Source of the DNA: Triatoma infestans
Taxonomy: Eukaryota > Arthropoda > Insecta > Hemiptera > Reduviidae
Assembly: GCA_011037195.1 (NCBI GenBank)
Contig: JAAEAF010000353.1
Span: 61,654-125,653, forward strand
DNA: 64,000 nt
Reading direction: 5' to 3'
Shown piece by piece: positions 20,599 to 31,775 of the stretch. The notes beneath the pieces were generated by a model. The model made no database searches. It was not told where the DNA came from and was given only the letters and a program-made list of their open reading frames with translations. Position numbers and translations under genes: made by a program. Position 1 is the stretch's first letter, and every line of letters starts with the position of its first letter.

Positions 20599-21151
20599 TG
20601 TTGTGTGGTATGTGAACAGGATAGCTCAAAAATGAAAAACGCGTAGAAACTTGAAACTTGATATTACGTTTAGGTATCACCATGGGATCTGACGGTACAT
20701 TATCTGTCAAAATTCCCAACCAGAAGTACCACTTTACAAGTTGGTTTTTTATACGTTTTTGCGATTTTCAAAAAAATGGCTCCGACGATTTTGTTTAAAC
20801 TAGGTATATCAACTACACATACAAAGAGCTACAACTTTTACTTGAAACATTTCTCCGAGGAAAATTCATTTAAGGTCACTTCTGGGGGCGGGGAGGGGCT
20901 ACAGCTTCCTCTAAAGTGGTATCACAGTTGATTATACAATTCTGTCATCCAAAGAAAATTAATTAGAAATAAATAGATGGCCAAAATTCCAAGTTTTAAG
21001 AAAATTAGTAAACCGGAAGTGCGCTTTTACAGGACAGTTTTTTTTCAGTTTTCGACGGATTTCATTAAATTTGGTACATAAACTAAAAATTTGTCAATTA
21101 TAATTTTGAGAACTGGAGTAAGAGAAAGTTGTGTGAGTGTTTCACACCAGA
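20401..21151 (+). mobile_element. HINE copy with both ends
   Basis: 5' end ACCTTCTCTTACTCC at 20401-20415 is preceded by a T-run. It has a GT/GCGT tract at about 20526-20610 and one internal module. The inverted copy of the 5' end, GGAGTAAGAGAAAGT, is at 21115-21129, and the 3' hairpin GTGTGAGTGTTTCACAC at 21131-21147, then CAGA and a T-run. A clear example of the asymmetric inverted-repeat architecture. Confidence 0.88.
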
Positions 21152-21160
21152 TTTTTTTTT

Positions 21161-21285
21161 AATTTAAGGCGTGTCAACATGTATATGGTCATTAGCGCCC
21201 GGAGCCTTCTCAGTGTATTGCCGGCCTCCGGACAGTGTTCTCTCGTTATAGACAATGAGCTGTAGAGACTGCTACGAGCTTTAAT
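21161..21285 (-). repeat. SINE family 1, 3' part
   Basis: On the minus strand it carries the SINE body (GACAGT, GAGAAGGCTCCGGGCGC) and the 3' end AATTTAAGGCGTGTC in reverse. It abuts the T-run at the 3' end of the preceding HINE. A second short piece with the same CACCGAACAGTGAGCTG motif lies at about 21380-21430. Confidence 0.65.
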
Positions 21286-21289
21286 TTTA

Positions 21290-21650
21290 AAAAAAGAAAA
21301 GACGTACTTCCGGGTGATGGATTTTGACCAAATCCTACTTGTTATTTGATATGGTGGTACCCAAATGGAATTTAAGGGACTGTCCATCACCGAACAGTGA
21401 GCTGTAGAGAGCTACGCGTCTTAATTTAAAAAAAAAAAAGACGTACTTCCGGTTGATGGATTTTGACCAAATCCTAATTGTTATTTGAGTTAGTGGTACC
21501 CAAATGGAATTTCAAATTTGAGTTTCCCGCGATTTTTCGTTTTTAAGATATTTCGTTCACAAACGCACGCGCGCACACACCTACACTATTACAGACCATT
21601 CGGTAAAAACATTTTTTCGTACTTTGGAGATCTCAAAACATGTCGTTCCA
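21290..21650 (-). repeat. HINE-related fragments
   Basis: Contains two copies of GACGTACTTCCGG.TGATGG and one of GGTACCCAAATGGAATTTC, CGATTTTTCGTTTTTAAG, a CA/CG-rich tract and CAAAACATG. These are minus-strand blocks of a diverged HINE subfamily. No intact ends. Confidence 0.5.
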
Positions 21651-22324
21651 ATCAAAGCGAAATAACATGATCGCGGTACTTCTTTTTACAGCCGTATTAG
21701 AAAATAAAAATTTATTTCACAATTTTGTAAACGCTTTTTTTTTTTTGGAGGTATTATCTATAAAAGAATGGTTTGGACGTCTCAAACTTGTGAAAAGTCC
21801 AACTAAAATGATGCATAGAAGCAAGAAGTACTTTGTGGACCAATGATTGAGTGGTTCTCAAATTACGTCACATCAACTTTTTTATACGAAATCACAATTA
21901 GAGTAATAAATAAATAAATTTAATGATCGATTTGAATTTTACCCTTATCTATATTTTATGATTCGTTTATAAATTCAAAATGTTCTTTAATCTGGTTTTC
22001 CACACTTTTTTTATTTTATGTTTTGTTAATTAAGAGGTGATCTAATCTAGTTACTTCTTTAAATTTAATATAATAATAATATTATCATCAAGATAAAATA
22101 TTATTTAGTAAGATTAATTAACCTTATTTATTTATCATTAAAACGTCACGCTAAAAAAAAAGAAAAAAAAAAAATTCCCTGTCAGTTTCATGTAATATTT
22201 TTGCATGTTTTATACGTTTCGTCTAATGTAAAAAAACTTTTTTATTAGCTTTTTTAAATCATTTTTAAAGATATTTTAATTTATATCATATTTTCAAATT
22301 GTAACCTCAAAATATTGTTAAGGA
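21651..22324. other. AT-rich sequence, no feature seen
   Basis: No motif or repeat end recognised. Confidence 0.35.
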
Positions 22325-22415
22325 ATTAGTTCACCGTGACTTGAAAGATAAATTTTGCGCCCGAAGCCTTCTACAGTGCACTGCACACCTCCGGGCAGTA
22401 TTCTCTAGTTGCGGG
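22325..22415 (-). repeat. SINE family 1 fragment
   Basis: Reverse-strand match to the SINE body: GCGCCCGAAGCCTTCT, CAGTGCACTGC, CCTCCGGGCAGTATTCTC. Both ends are lost. Confidence 0.55.
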
Positions 22416-22545
22416 TTTAATGTTATTGGTTGATCTTAATCGTTTTCGAAAAAATTCTAAAAAACTCAAAACCTATACCATAAAGTTGCAATTCTGGTTA
22501 ACCGAATTTCTTCAAATTTGGAATTCTATCAAATTATTATGTTAC

Positions 22546-22581
<36 letters not shown>

Positions 22582-23590
22582 AGGAAGGGGAGGCCAAAAC
22601 CGTATCCAAAGTCCCCCTGGGCCATATGCTACCTCTAAAGAATAACAACTACTAAGTCTGGAACTAAGTCCAGGCCCAGGTTTTACCCATCTAAGTTTCA
22701 CCACAGACTGAACAAATCGGACCAAAACCTTAAAAGGACATAGCTTAAGATCCCCTACCGATAGCCTATTCCGGCCGATGGTCCTAAACCTAATCTCCTC
22801 ACAGCCCAAACAATCCGTCATCAGATGCATGAGTGTTTCCTCCTCCGTCTCACAAACACTACAAAAGGGATCAGGCATGAGTCCCATTGTATAGAGATAT
22901 CTCCTTAAGCCACAATGCCCAGTGAGGAAGCCAACCAGATGCCTGAGAGAGGTCCGTGAAAGACATGGGATCCCGCTACTCAAAGCTCCGTCCGGACCCC
23001 CAATGAGCATCTTAGACTACCGACAACCCACTGCAATCATCCGTAAGGATGAGTACTGTGAGGTCATCCACATCGGGAAGCCTGACAAACATGTGCCAGA
23101 AGACACACCAACACCAGTTTCTGGACCAATGAAAGGGAGGGAGGCGCCTAATTTGGCAAACCTATCCACCTCCTCATTCCCAAAGATTTCCATATGACAT
23201 GGAACCCAGACCACATCCTTCAATGAAGAAAGATCTTCCAGTCTTTTAGAACATTCCAACACCAATCTGGAAGTGAAGACACATGAATTAAGCGCCTTCA
23301 ACGCAGCTTGGCTGTCCGACAGATACAAACACCTTTTAAATTAGTGTTACACACCCTCTCATCCAAAATACAACAAAGAATTGCATATACCTCAGTCTGA
23401 AAAACGGTGGCCCACTCATCAAGAGGCACCACCAAATGGTTTCCCGCCTCAAAATAGACGGCAGCCCCAGACCTAACATCCATCCTGGAACCGTCCATGT
23501 AGCATCGGAGATAATTCTCAGGAATCACCCCAGACGAATCCAGGGTTAACCAATCTTCCCTAGAAGGCAACCTAACCTTGTAGGAAGAAC
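22546..23590 (-). pseudogene. 5'-truncated I-like LINE: RNase H and C-terminus
   Basis: Sense is minus. An RNase H domain has its acidic residues in order: YMDGSR, FQTEVYAI, YLSDSQAALKAL, VPCHMEIFGNEEVDRFAKLG. It is followed by LVGFLTGHCGLRRYLYTMG and a zinc-knuckle-like CSVCETEEETLMHLMTDC. One frameshift near 23330 and one stop near 23015 break the frame; otherwise the coding sequence is well preserved. The 3' end is an (AAT)n tail (sense) at about 22546-22579. RNase H plus a TAA-type tail suits the I group. The RT and endonuclease are absent, so this is a 5' truncation. Confidence 0.82.
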
Positions 23591-24064
23591 ATTATGTTAG
23601 TGATAGAACCAAATATTTGTAATTGAAATGGTACTTTATAGGGAAACAGAATGTTATTGGGAAATTACGCCAAATAAAAGTGATAGAGATTTATTTGTGT
23701 AGATAATTTACAAAGTTTAAAGAAAATCGTTAGATCCGATTTTTGAAATAATCGTGAAGAACTGAAAAACTAAATTCAGTAAAGGTGGTACTTCCGATTG
23801 ATGGATTTTGGCCGATATCTTCGAGTCTGATACGGTGGTGGTACCTAACTGGAATACTAAGTTTGAGCTTCCTGTCACTTTTCGTTTTTGTTGAAATACG
23901 CACAGTCACACACACATTCATAGATCATTCGCTAAAATCATTTAGCGCTTTACTGAAAGTAGTTTTCAGTTTTCTGCTATTTTCTCAAAAATAGCTCTAA
24001 CGATTTTCTTTAAACATTAAATATCAACTACACATACAAAGTCCTACAATTTGTATTTGAAACA

Positions 24065-25936
24065 CTATTTAAACCCGGCCATGCTTAGCTGTGGCTCAGT
24101 CTGATTTTAATTATTAGGGAAGTAAATAGAAGTATTATAGTTAACATAGATTCAGCAAGAAAACACATCATTCAAGTTAATACCCTACTTTGCGTTGTGC
24201 TGTGAACTGAAAGGAAAGAAAGAAAAAATGTTTTTAACTGAAAGTCTTTTTTTATTGTAAAGCTAGTGAATGGACTACATTTTTTGTTTGTCCGTTTTCT
24301 GCATAAACATAAAGATCAAATGGTTTACCGACTCTGGAGCATGCGACATATAATTGCCCATGAGAGAAGCATTCGTTGTCTATATTCAAACCGCACATTG
24401 TCCTTAGCGAACGCAAGCGGTATTGAAAATTGAAGTCGTTTGGAGTCGAACGCCATATCTGTCGGAGTGAGTGGTATTCGTGGAAGTAGTACGTCTTCAC
24501 CTTCATGAGGTCCAATCAGAATTGTTGCTTCAATTAGATTATTTATCAATTTTTTAACTACTAATCGTGTACCATTGCATAATCTTGGCTGATTGATGTT
24601 TCGGAGTAATATAATTAGCACTCTAATTTTCAAATTTAGAATGTATGGTAATGTGGCGGTGATCCGGTAATCGAATAAATTAAGAAATTCTGTTGGAAAA
24701 TTCACTATTTCACTTTGGTCCATCATGGAGTCAATGGATTTGTATGTCACTGTTTCACCTGCGATTCTGTTTAGAATGAAGTTGTTCAAATCGAGTGCGT
24801 AAACATTTTTAGCCGCTAGAATGGCTCTTCAGCTTAACCATGTGTGATTTTAATGATTTGTTTCGATACTTTGGAATACCTTGTCTACTAATTCTTCTTT
24901 TGAATATACAATGTTGCAGAAATTAGATGGGAAGGTGATTTTTTCCTGTAGCTGGATTTGTAGGTGCAGTGCCGTTACCGACTTCGAGTAATTGTCTTGA
25001 AAATGTGGTTGCTATTCGATCGTTTTGAAGTTGAACTCTCATATTCGTTGTAAATGAATTTGAACGTCAATGCTCCATCAAATGGAGCCCGATTATTTCG
25101 CAAGTCTTTCAATGTATGGTCTAATGCTTCCAATGACTTCTTGTGACCCATACAATGATTTTGCATGCCCGAAGAACATGTTTTAGGAATGTTACATGTT
25201 TGGTTTTCTGTGAAGTGCATGTTTAGTGACAGTTTAAGAGCTGAATTTGCTGGCCTTCCTCCTTCCATCAACGTAGCAGCAATACCTGAAGAAGCAAATG
25301 CTAACGCAATATGGCCATTTGAACGGATTTTAGCCAGGATTAAGGAAATTAAGAAGTTTTCCAGTTCCACCTGGAGTGTCCAAAAAGTAAATCCACCGGA
25401 TTGTTGGTCACAGCTTGTATGATGATATCAAATGCTATCTTTTGTTCTTGAAGGAGTTTCAGTGTATTTTCTTGGACGAATAGCTGTAAGTCATTTCTGG
25501 TGTGTGATTGCTCTCTGAGCAGTTCTCTCTCGAATGTTGCATTGATCGACCTATTCGGTACTGTAGCTCTCAATTGTGCCAACAACTTGCCACACATTGC
25601 AAGGCAAAGATCCTCAATGAAGATTAGTGCTTCATTGTGTATTTCTTGTGGGAAATCAAAGCCATGATTATGTGTTTCTTGACGTATTCTGTGCAGAAAT
25701 CTTCGGCAGAGAGCGCGTCACGATCGCCAAAGACAGAGCTGCGTCTGTCTATTTCTGCCAAACTCACGAAACGCTCGGAATTTCCCGTTTCCGTGGGAAC
25801 TTCGGAATAAAAAGTATATATAAACACTCTTACATAGAAATGCAACGTTGTGTTAAAAGTTTCAAGTCAATCCATCGACTACTTTTCGAGTTTTGCGGAC
25901 ACAAACATACGGATGCTGAATTTTTATATATATAGA
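24065..25936 (-). mobile_element. Helitron, internally deleted, with resolved ends
   Basis: The 5' end at 25936 (minus sense) reads TCTATATATATAAAAATTC and is preceded by host A. The 3' end at 24065 reads GGCCGGGTTTAAATAG, where the last four bases ATAG replace the usual CTRR, and is followed by host T. A GC-rich hairpin around GCCACAGC...GCATGGC lies just before it. There is no TSD, and the host HINE module rejoins perfectly (GAAACA plus TTTCTC). These are standard Helitron features: insertion between A and T, a TC start and a 3' hairpin. Length is 1872 bases. The replication-initiator region is missing and only helicase pieces remain. Confidence 0.9.
24252..25700 (-). pseudogene. Helitron PIF1-like helicase relic
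   Basis: Minus-strand blocks run in family order with frame breaks: GFDFPQEIHNEALIFIEDLC, NRSINATFERELLREQ, LISLILAKIRSNGHIALAF, ASSGIAATLMEGGRPANSA, KITFPSNFCNIVYSKEELVD, AGETVTYKSIDSMM, LLRNINQPRLCNGTRLVVKK, FSHGQLYVACSRVGKPFDL. The Walker A segment near 25370 is disrupted by a frameshift. The Rep HUH nuclease domain, normally upstream, is absent. Dead copy. Confidence 0.88.
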
Positions 25937-26399
25937 TTTCTCTGAGAAAATTCATGTAAGGGCACTTTTGGAGGAAGGTTATGGTTTTCACTAGTCTGTA
26001 AGATTCTCCATAAAAATGGCGACGGTTTTAAACCTTATAAGAATTGTAAGTTTAAAGAGATAGTCGTGTGAGTGTTTCACACCAGATGTTTTTTTTTCTT
26101 GTTTAACATCAAAAAATTGGAGCAGGTGCAACTTTTAATGTTTGCAACATTCTGTACCACTATAACTAGATCATTGATCTAGAGGCAAGGTTGCTTAATA
26201 TTTTTAATCCTATAGAGACATTTTTGTAGTTATAATTTAGACCTGTTCACGACAATTTAGCGAGGGTGGACATTTCTTGCAACATTACACGCACAGTTAG
26301 ACTGATCTGTATAGATCAAGCGGACACGTCGCAACACTGCCCTAGTTGCAACTCTTGTTGTGAACATTCTCCTAGGTTCCTTTAGGTTATATTCAAATG

Positions 26400-27835
26400 T
26401 TTCTGTCCAGTAAAAACGCATTTCCGGTAAACCAATTTTCTTGAAACTCAGAATTTTGGCAATCTATTTATTATTTCTAATCAACTGTATAATCAACTAA
26501 GATATCACTTTAGTGGAAAACATAACCCTACCGCTAGACCGAAAGCCCCCCTTAAATGCGTTTACTCGGAGAAATGTTTCAGATAAAGTTGATATAAAAA
26601 GATTAAAGAAAATCGTTAGAACGATTTTCGAAAAAAGTGAAAAAAAAAAACAATCAGTAAAATGGTACTTCCGGTTGAGAAATTTTGACAGACAACTTAC
26701 TGTCGGATCCTATAAACGGAATATTAAAATCGAACTTTCAGCGATTTTTTGTTTTTGAGCTATCCAGTTCACATGTGAACATATGTATAACGGGAAATTG
26801 ATTTTTGGGGTTATGGTGAAACAGTAACGATAAGTTTTCCTCTAAAGTACGAGGGTCATTGAACGAGGAACAAGACAAATCGCTAAAGCTCAAAAACGAT
26901 TTATTTAATCAATACAAAACTTTCGCTAATTTTTAACATAGTCCCCAGCAACATTTATACACTTGTTCCATCGTTCTTCTAATTTGTGTATGCCTCTGGT
27001 ATAAAATTCTTCGGGTTGATCTCGTAGCAACTTTTGCACGTGATTTTTTTAACTTCTTCATTGGATTGAAAATGTTTCCCACTTAGAGCTTTTTTAAGGG
27101 GTTCAAACAAATGAGGCGAGGTCGGAGCTGTAGGGGAAATGTGGAAGGATCTCCTACTCCACTTTTTGAAGTGTCCCTTGAGTTAACTGTGCCGTGTGTG
27201 GACGTGCGTTTCATGAAGCAAATCATGTCTTTAGTCAAGAGCCCACGACGTTTGTTCGAATGGCAGGCCTTACTTGTGCCTCGCGTGCACTTCTTCAGCT
27301 ATCAGTTCAACATTAATACGCCGGTTATTAATTAACGGGTTCAACATTAATACGCCGGTGTCAATTAACGCGTTAATGCGAGATTCGAGGGAGAAAGTTG
27401 CAACTTCAACTCTGAAGCCCACTTCGTTGCTCGTCACAGACACTTACAAGGCCACTTTTAAACTGTTCTACCCATTTGTAAACGTTTGAACGGTTCAAAC
27501 AATTATTCCCATACAATTTCAACATTGTTTCGTGGATTTCACTATCTTTGATACACTCTGTAACTAAAAATCTAATCACTGAACGTTGTTCTTCCGCGGT
27601 GCAATGCTCGAACGGACTCGCCATTGTTAACTGAATACATTTGAGGTTATGCTTATCAAATACTCTCGATCAGCTGGTGAGAAACTAAGTACAAGGTTGC
27701 CAACTTGACGCACTGAAACTTGTGTATTGATTAAACCAGCCGTTTCTGAGCTACAGCGATTCGCCTCGCTATTTTTTGAATGACCCTCGTAATACTTCAC
27801 AAAATTGTATAGTTCTTCCATTTATATAATATTAA
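26400..27835 (-). repeat. HINE relic interrupted by mariner
   Basis: Minus-oriented blocks: CAGTAAAAACGCATTTCCGG, TATTTATTATTTCTAATC, GTGGAAAACATAACCC, then a diverged second module with GGTACTTCCGGTTGAG. A mariner sits at the CTCTAAAG block, and a short HINE-like end (ATACTTCACAAAATTGTATAG) follows it. Confidence 0.6.
26850..27789 (-). mobile_element. mariner element, internally deleted
   Basis: Terminal inverted repeats begin CGAGGGTCATT at the left and end AATGACCCTCG at the right, flanked by TA on both sides. The minus strand encodes transposase pieces. The N-terminal helix-turn-helix (EEQRSVIRFLVTECIKDSE, NRSNVYKWVEQFKSG) is at 27624-27406. A C-terminal piece (PHLFEPLKKALSGKHFQSN, then EFYTRGIHKLEERWNKC) is at about 27110-26950. 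The middle, with the catalytic aspartates, is mostly missing or scrambled. The segment TTCAACATTAATACGCCGGT occurs twice 36 bases apart near 27306 and 27342. Confidence 0.85.
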
Positions 27836-27856
27836 TATTATACATTAATATTTATA

Positions 27857-28904
27857 TAGGTACTGTCTTAGAGTTCTGGAGCTTCCTGCTTATAGATTGC
27901 CAAGGATTTTTGCTCAGGAAATAGTTAAAAGAAAAACTTATTGGTTTGAGCATTGGATTAACTTGGCCCGCGGACACTCTTGTCACTTCGATTCCTCTGC
28001 TGACAACTTGAGTCTTTGGAAAAACCAGTTAACAACCTTGTTAGATAAGATAAGATTAGCGCATCGGGAGGAGTCTGCGTTGAGCATAAGTATGTCCTCG
28101 AGATTTGTTTACTATAAACAGTTAGATATGAGCTGTAAATTATTCTCCTTTGACCGCCAGTCCTCGTCATTGCATTTAAAAGAGATGAGGTGGTTATTTA
28201 AAATGAGGGGTGAATTATTATATTTAAATTGTACGCCTTGGGCGGATAAGGAGGAGATAAGAAAGAGATGTTCCTTATGTAACCTCAATACTAGGGAGGA
28301 TATTGTACATTTTTTAGCAGTTTGCCCTATTCTTGCAGAATTTCGCTTACGTTACTTCGGAGTACGTTCACTTACTTTGCACTCTTTGCAAGCCCTTCTT
28401 AATGCTTGTAACTGTAAGGGGCTTATTAATTTTGCCCGATCTGCCTGGCAGTATCGGTACCAGCTTGTGCAGGAATTTAACTTTTGACTTGTGTGTTTTT
28501 TTTTTTTTTTTATTAAAATGTATATATAATTTATAATTTTTGTTTTGGTTTGCTTTCCACGGAATACTCGTTTTTGTTTCTTCAATTTTTTACTAAATTT
28601 GTTCTATTAATATTTCTCAGTAACCTTTTCGTCAACAATTTTAATATTGTATAGTAATGTAAAGTTTCAGAATAGTTTTTACTTTTTCAGTATTTTGTGT
28701 TTATGTATTTTTTATTTTATTTGCAGTATGAATATTATTATTTTTTTTTTTCTCATGTATTACAGTAAACAAGAAAATATCTTTTATTAAAGGAATAGTA
28801 TTTTTGTTAAAATGTTTGTAACATCTTTCTCCGGCTGACGGATATAATTCCAAGCTGTAAATATTATGTATTAATTTTTCTGAATGTAAATTTTTTAAAT
28901 AAAA

Positions 28905-28954
<50 letters not shown>

Positions 28955-28965
28955 GATTTCTAAAT
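27857..28965 (+). pseudogene. 5'-truncated LINE ORF2 C-terminus with (ATT)n tail
   Basis: The open frame to 28487 encodes about 200 residues. Blocks include YRLPRIFAQEIVKRKTYWFE, a basic mid-section, and a zinc-knuckle-like CSLCNLNTREDIVHFLAVC, as in the ORF2 C-termini at 7320-7380 and 30800. A 3' UTR follows and ends ATAAAATATT, then (ATT)n at about 28907-28951. The family resembles the full-length LINE at 7002-11957 but is clearly diverged. The N-terminal part is absent and the frame is otherwise open. The ATG at 27897 is probably not a biological start. Confidence 0.75.
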
Positions 28966-29305
28966 TTGAAGAAAGGTTAACCAAAAGTACAATTTTACAG
29001 AAAAGGTTTTTGTTTTTTTCAATTTTCTCGAAAACGACCGTAATGATTTTCCTTTGATCTTGGAATACTAACTGCACAGATATAAACCCATCACTTTTAT
29101 TTGTAAAGTGTTTCATAAAAAGTTGTTTTTAGTTTCTTTCTAAAGAATCTGAGACGTTAAAATTTAAATAACTATGAGGCAATATTGTTGGCGTTGTCTA
29201 CACTGTAATCATGAACAAATGTAAAAAATTGGAAATTAAAAACAAAAAAAAATTGTCACTTTATATATAACTGTATTAAGAGAAATTTGTGTGAGTGTTT
29301 CACAC
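28966..29305 (+). repeat. HINE relic with 3' end
   Basis: A diverged module (AATTTTCTCGAAAACGACCG, ATGATTTTCCTTTGATC) ends with TAAGAGAAATTTGTGTGAGTG and TTTCACACA at about 29298-29305. The 5' part is missing. Confidence 0.6.
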
Positions 29306-30239
29306 AGAGTTTTATAAATTATAGCCAGAAGACTTGGGGTCTTGTTAACCTGGGCAATAAAAATCAGTTCAGGAATGTGCCTAAGAGATAAACCCAGGCA
29401 AAACCAAAGACACCATCTTGGAATTAGTATGGGGGAAAACAGAAAGAATGAAATTGTTTGGATGACTCTTCATTTAGAAGAATAACAGCTGTTATCTATT
29501 GTTAAATACATCTTCGTTATATAACTGAAGAACTCATGTTTTTAAGTGAATATTTAATCACTTAAGATGAGAAGAATTACAAGCATACAAATAAATAAAT
29601 AAATAAGTGAACATTAGTTTTTAAACAATGCAATGACGATAAAGGAAAATTATTATAAAAGGTTGAAAAAGACTGACCTTGTAAACAAGGCTACAATCAT
29701 CTGTTGCACTGTGGGAAAAGTAAGGTTCTATTATAATACCACAAAATTCATTTAATAGTATTAACTAGACAATTAATTAATTAATAACGGTGAACAACAG
29801 TGAAATAGTGAATCATATAATGTCCTTTACAAAAAAGAAAAACAACAAAAGTTTATTTATTGTTGCAATATAATATTATTAAGTTTATTTATTATATTAA
29901 GAATCATTAAACACAAAAAACCAGTTATCTACGTACATTCATTAGCATAATAATTATTCTTTCGTCCTCATTCACTTTTCTTATTACTTTCATTAGCAAT
30001 AAATTAATCAAGAATATCACTTTTATCTTATAACTGATCACTGATCCCATAATTACAATTCAGTAAAATATTATTTGTACATTTCATTAATTTCTCTTAT
30101 TCTGTAAGAGGATATGTAGTGAATTCATCAAAATATTTTGTATGAAAAACCTGAAATTAATAATAAAATTCATTTTAGAAGGGGTGTGATGTCATTGAGT
30201 CATGAAAACGTTGTATTTCTACACTTATATAATATTAAG
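29306..30239. other. AT-rich sequence, no feature seen
   Basis: No coding motif, repeat end or RNA gene recognised. Confidence 0.4.
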
Positions 30240-31446
30240 AATAATAGTATAGTATATTTATTTATTGCTTTTTAAGTGTACAATTTATAAGCAAGGAGTT
30301 GTATGTTTTTATAATACGAAAATATAAAATAAAACAAAATAAAAATTACACATTAAAAAAAAAAAATAAAGATAACTTTTGAAAGAATATTTCAATTAAA
30401 AGAAAAGAAAAAAGAAAAAAAAGTAACACACAAACACTAAAAGTAACACATCTAGAAAATTAATTAAGGAAAAGGAATAAATAACAATAACATATTCAAG
30501 ATCTATAGTATGAAAAATAAAAAGGGTGAAAATGTAAACCTCACTTATGGCGACAGAGAGAAAAAAAACAAAGAAACTATTTTGTAAATAATGTAAATAA
30601 TCAATAATAACTATATATATATATATTAACACTTAAATCTGAGACCATTCACTACAAACAAAAAGAGGTTGTTCATTTTTCTTAAATTTAAAGTGCTCAA
30701 TAAATTTTCCATTTTTTCGGATTCAGACATAGATTCATTTATGAAACAGGAAATATATTTAACTCTAAATTGATTAAGTTCCGAGCAATAAAAAAAAAAA
30801 TGACACAGTGTATCAAAATGTTGTGAATCACAGAGTAGGCAGTAACTCTCGGGAGAAAATTTATAACGCATATCACCAAATGTTATTCTAGAACACTTTT
30901 TACAAGCCAGTCTTATTTGTGACATCAATCTTAATTTGTTGATATGGCACGTCAAATTGAGATAGCTTTTTCCAGGTCCAAAAGAGCTAATATTTCTATA
31001 ATACAAATTATAGCGACTATTTATAGCAAGGTCAACATCAACGGAAAATAAGTGATTTTTCAATTTGGCAAGTACATCACTTCTGCTTTTTCGTAGAAAA
31101 AAGGCGTCCTGTTTAAGCCATACATTCTCCGTTCCAATGGAATAAAGAAACGATTTAAATTCAGAGACCCAATTGAAAGGTATTGAAGAAAAATTAGTTA
31201 GTTTATGCAATCTCAGATAACAAATTCTAGGAATGCGGCTGTCTGGCATTAACAGCAACTTTTCCCACCAATTAAACATTCTTTTACAAACATTGTATTT
31301 TAGGTGTACTCTGCCCGTTTCAAGTCTAATATATGAGTTTGGAGTACCAGAAGGAAGTTGTAGAAGGGACTTAAAAAACAAAATTTGGCTCCTCTCGAGG
31401 ATATCCAAACACTGGGAGCCCCAAATTTCAGCCATATACAGCAAAA
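30240..31446 (-). pseudogene. 5'-truncated LINE ORF2 C-terminus (sister of the full-length LINE)
   Basis: An open minus-strand frame of 272 codons (31444-30626) begins within LLYMAEIWGSQ and continues with NSYIRLETGRVHLKYNVCKR, IPFNWVSEFKSFLYSIG, YNLYYRNISSFG and a knuckle CLLCDSQHFDTLCHFFFYC. These align block by block with the C-terminus of the LINE at 7152-8000. The 3' UTR also matches (AAGGAGTTG with a nearby ATAATACG). The 5' edge at 31446 is an abrupt join to another LINE fragment on the plus strand. No stops; truncated copy. Confidence 0.8.
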
Positions 31447-31775
31447 CACTTTCTGAAAGAGATATAATATTAAGAATAACTAAACATATTTATGATCCGA
31501 TCTGGATAAATGGTATGGCTGGGACATCTAAAAAGAATAGTCTGTGTTCTAGCAATAAAAAAGTTTTATAAGAAGAGACAAAAAAAAAATAGAAGACAAG
31601 GTTGGCAAGAATGGGCACGAGCTAGGAGGAGGGTGCTTGAAGAAGTGGAAGAGGTTATCAGAAAGCTAGACAGTGAAGATAGAAGGCATAGGGCAGGTGT
31701 GTTTGGAAATTGATTACTAAGGAAGTCCAAGGCCCCTTCATTAGCTGTGGAGTGAGAAAACGAGAAAAGTTTGTA
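31447..31775 (+). pseudogene. LINE 3' fragment (W-G-H motif type)
   Basis: Plus-strand blocks YDPIWINGM, a frameshift, then WLGHLKRI, a lysine-rich stretch, RRRVLEEVEEVIRKLDSED, and a 3' UTR with AAGTCCAAGGCCCCTTCATT. The arrangement matches the tail of craniofacial-development-protein-like LINE ORFs common in insects. The UTR block resembles the 3' end of the SINE at 43319-43575. Confidence 0.5.

Larger units (their letters stand above)
23740..26088. mobile_element. HINE-related block carrying the Helitron
   Basis: 23740-23945 holds minus-oriented HINE blocks (TGGTACTTCCGATTGATGG, CTAAATTCAGTAAAG). 23950-24064 is plus-oriented (CAGTTTTCTGCTATTTTCTC, ACGATTTTCTTTAAAC, ATTTGAAACA). After the Helitron the same module resumes at 25937 (TTTCTCTGAGAAAATTC). 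It ends with GTGTGAGTGTTTCACACC near 26085. Confidence 0.7.

Noticed and set aside
20401..21151. Classical TIR DNA transposon (MITE) with terminal inverted repeats
   Set aside because: The inverted copy is subterminal on the 3' side, a separate hairpin forms the 3' end, and no TSD is seen.
24065..25936. Host PIF1 helicase gene
   Set aside because: Motif order is Helitron-specific, the frame is broken, and Helitron ends flank it exactly.
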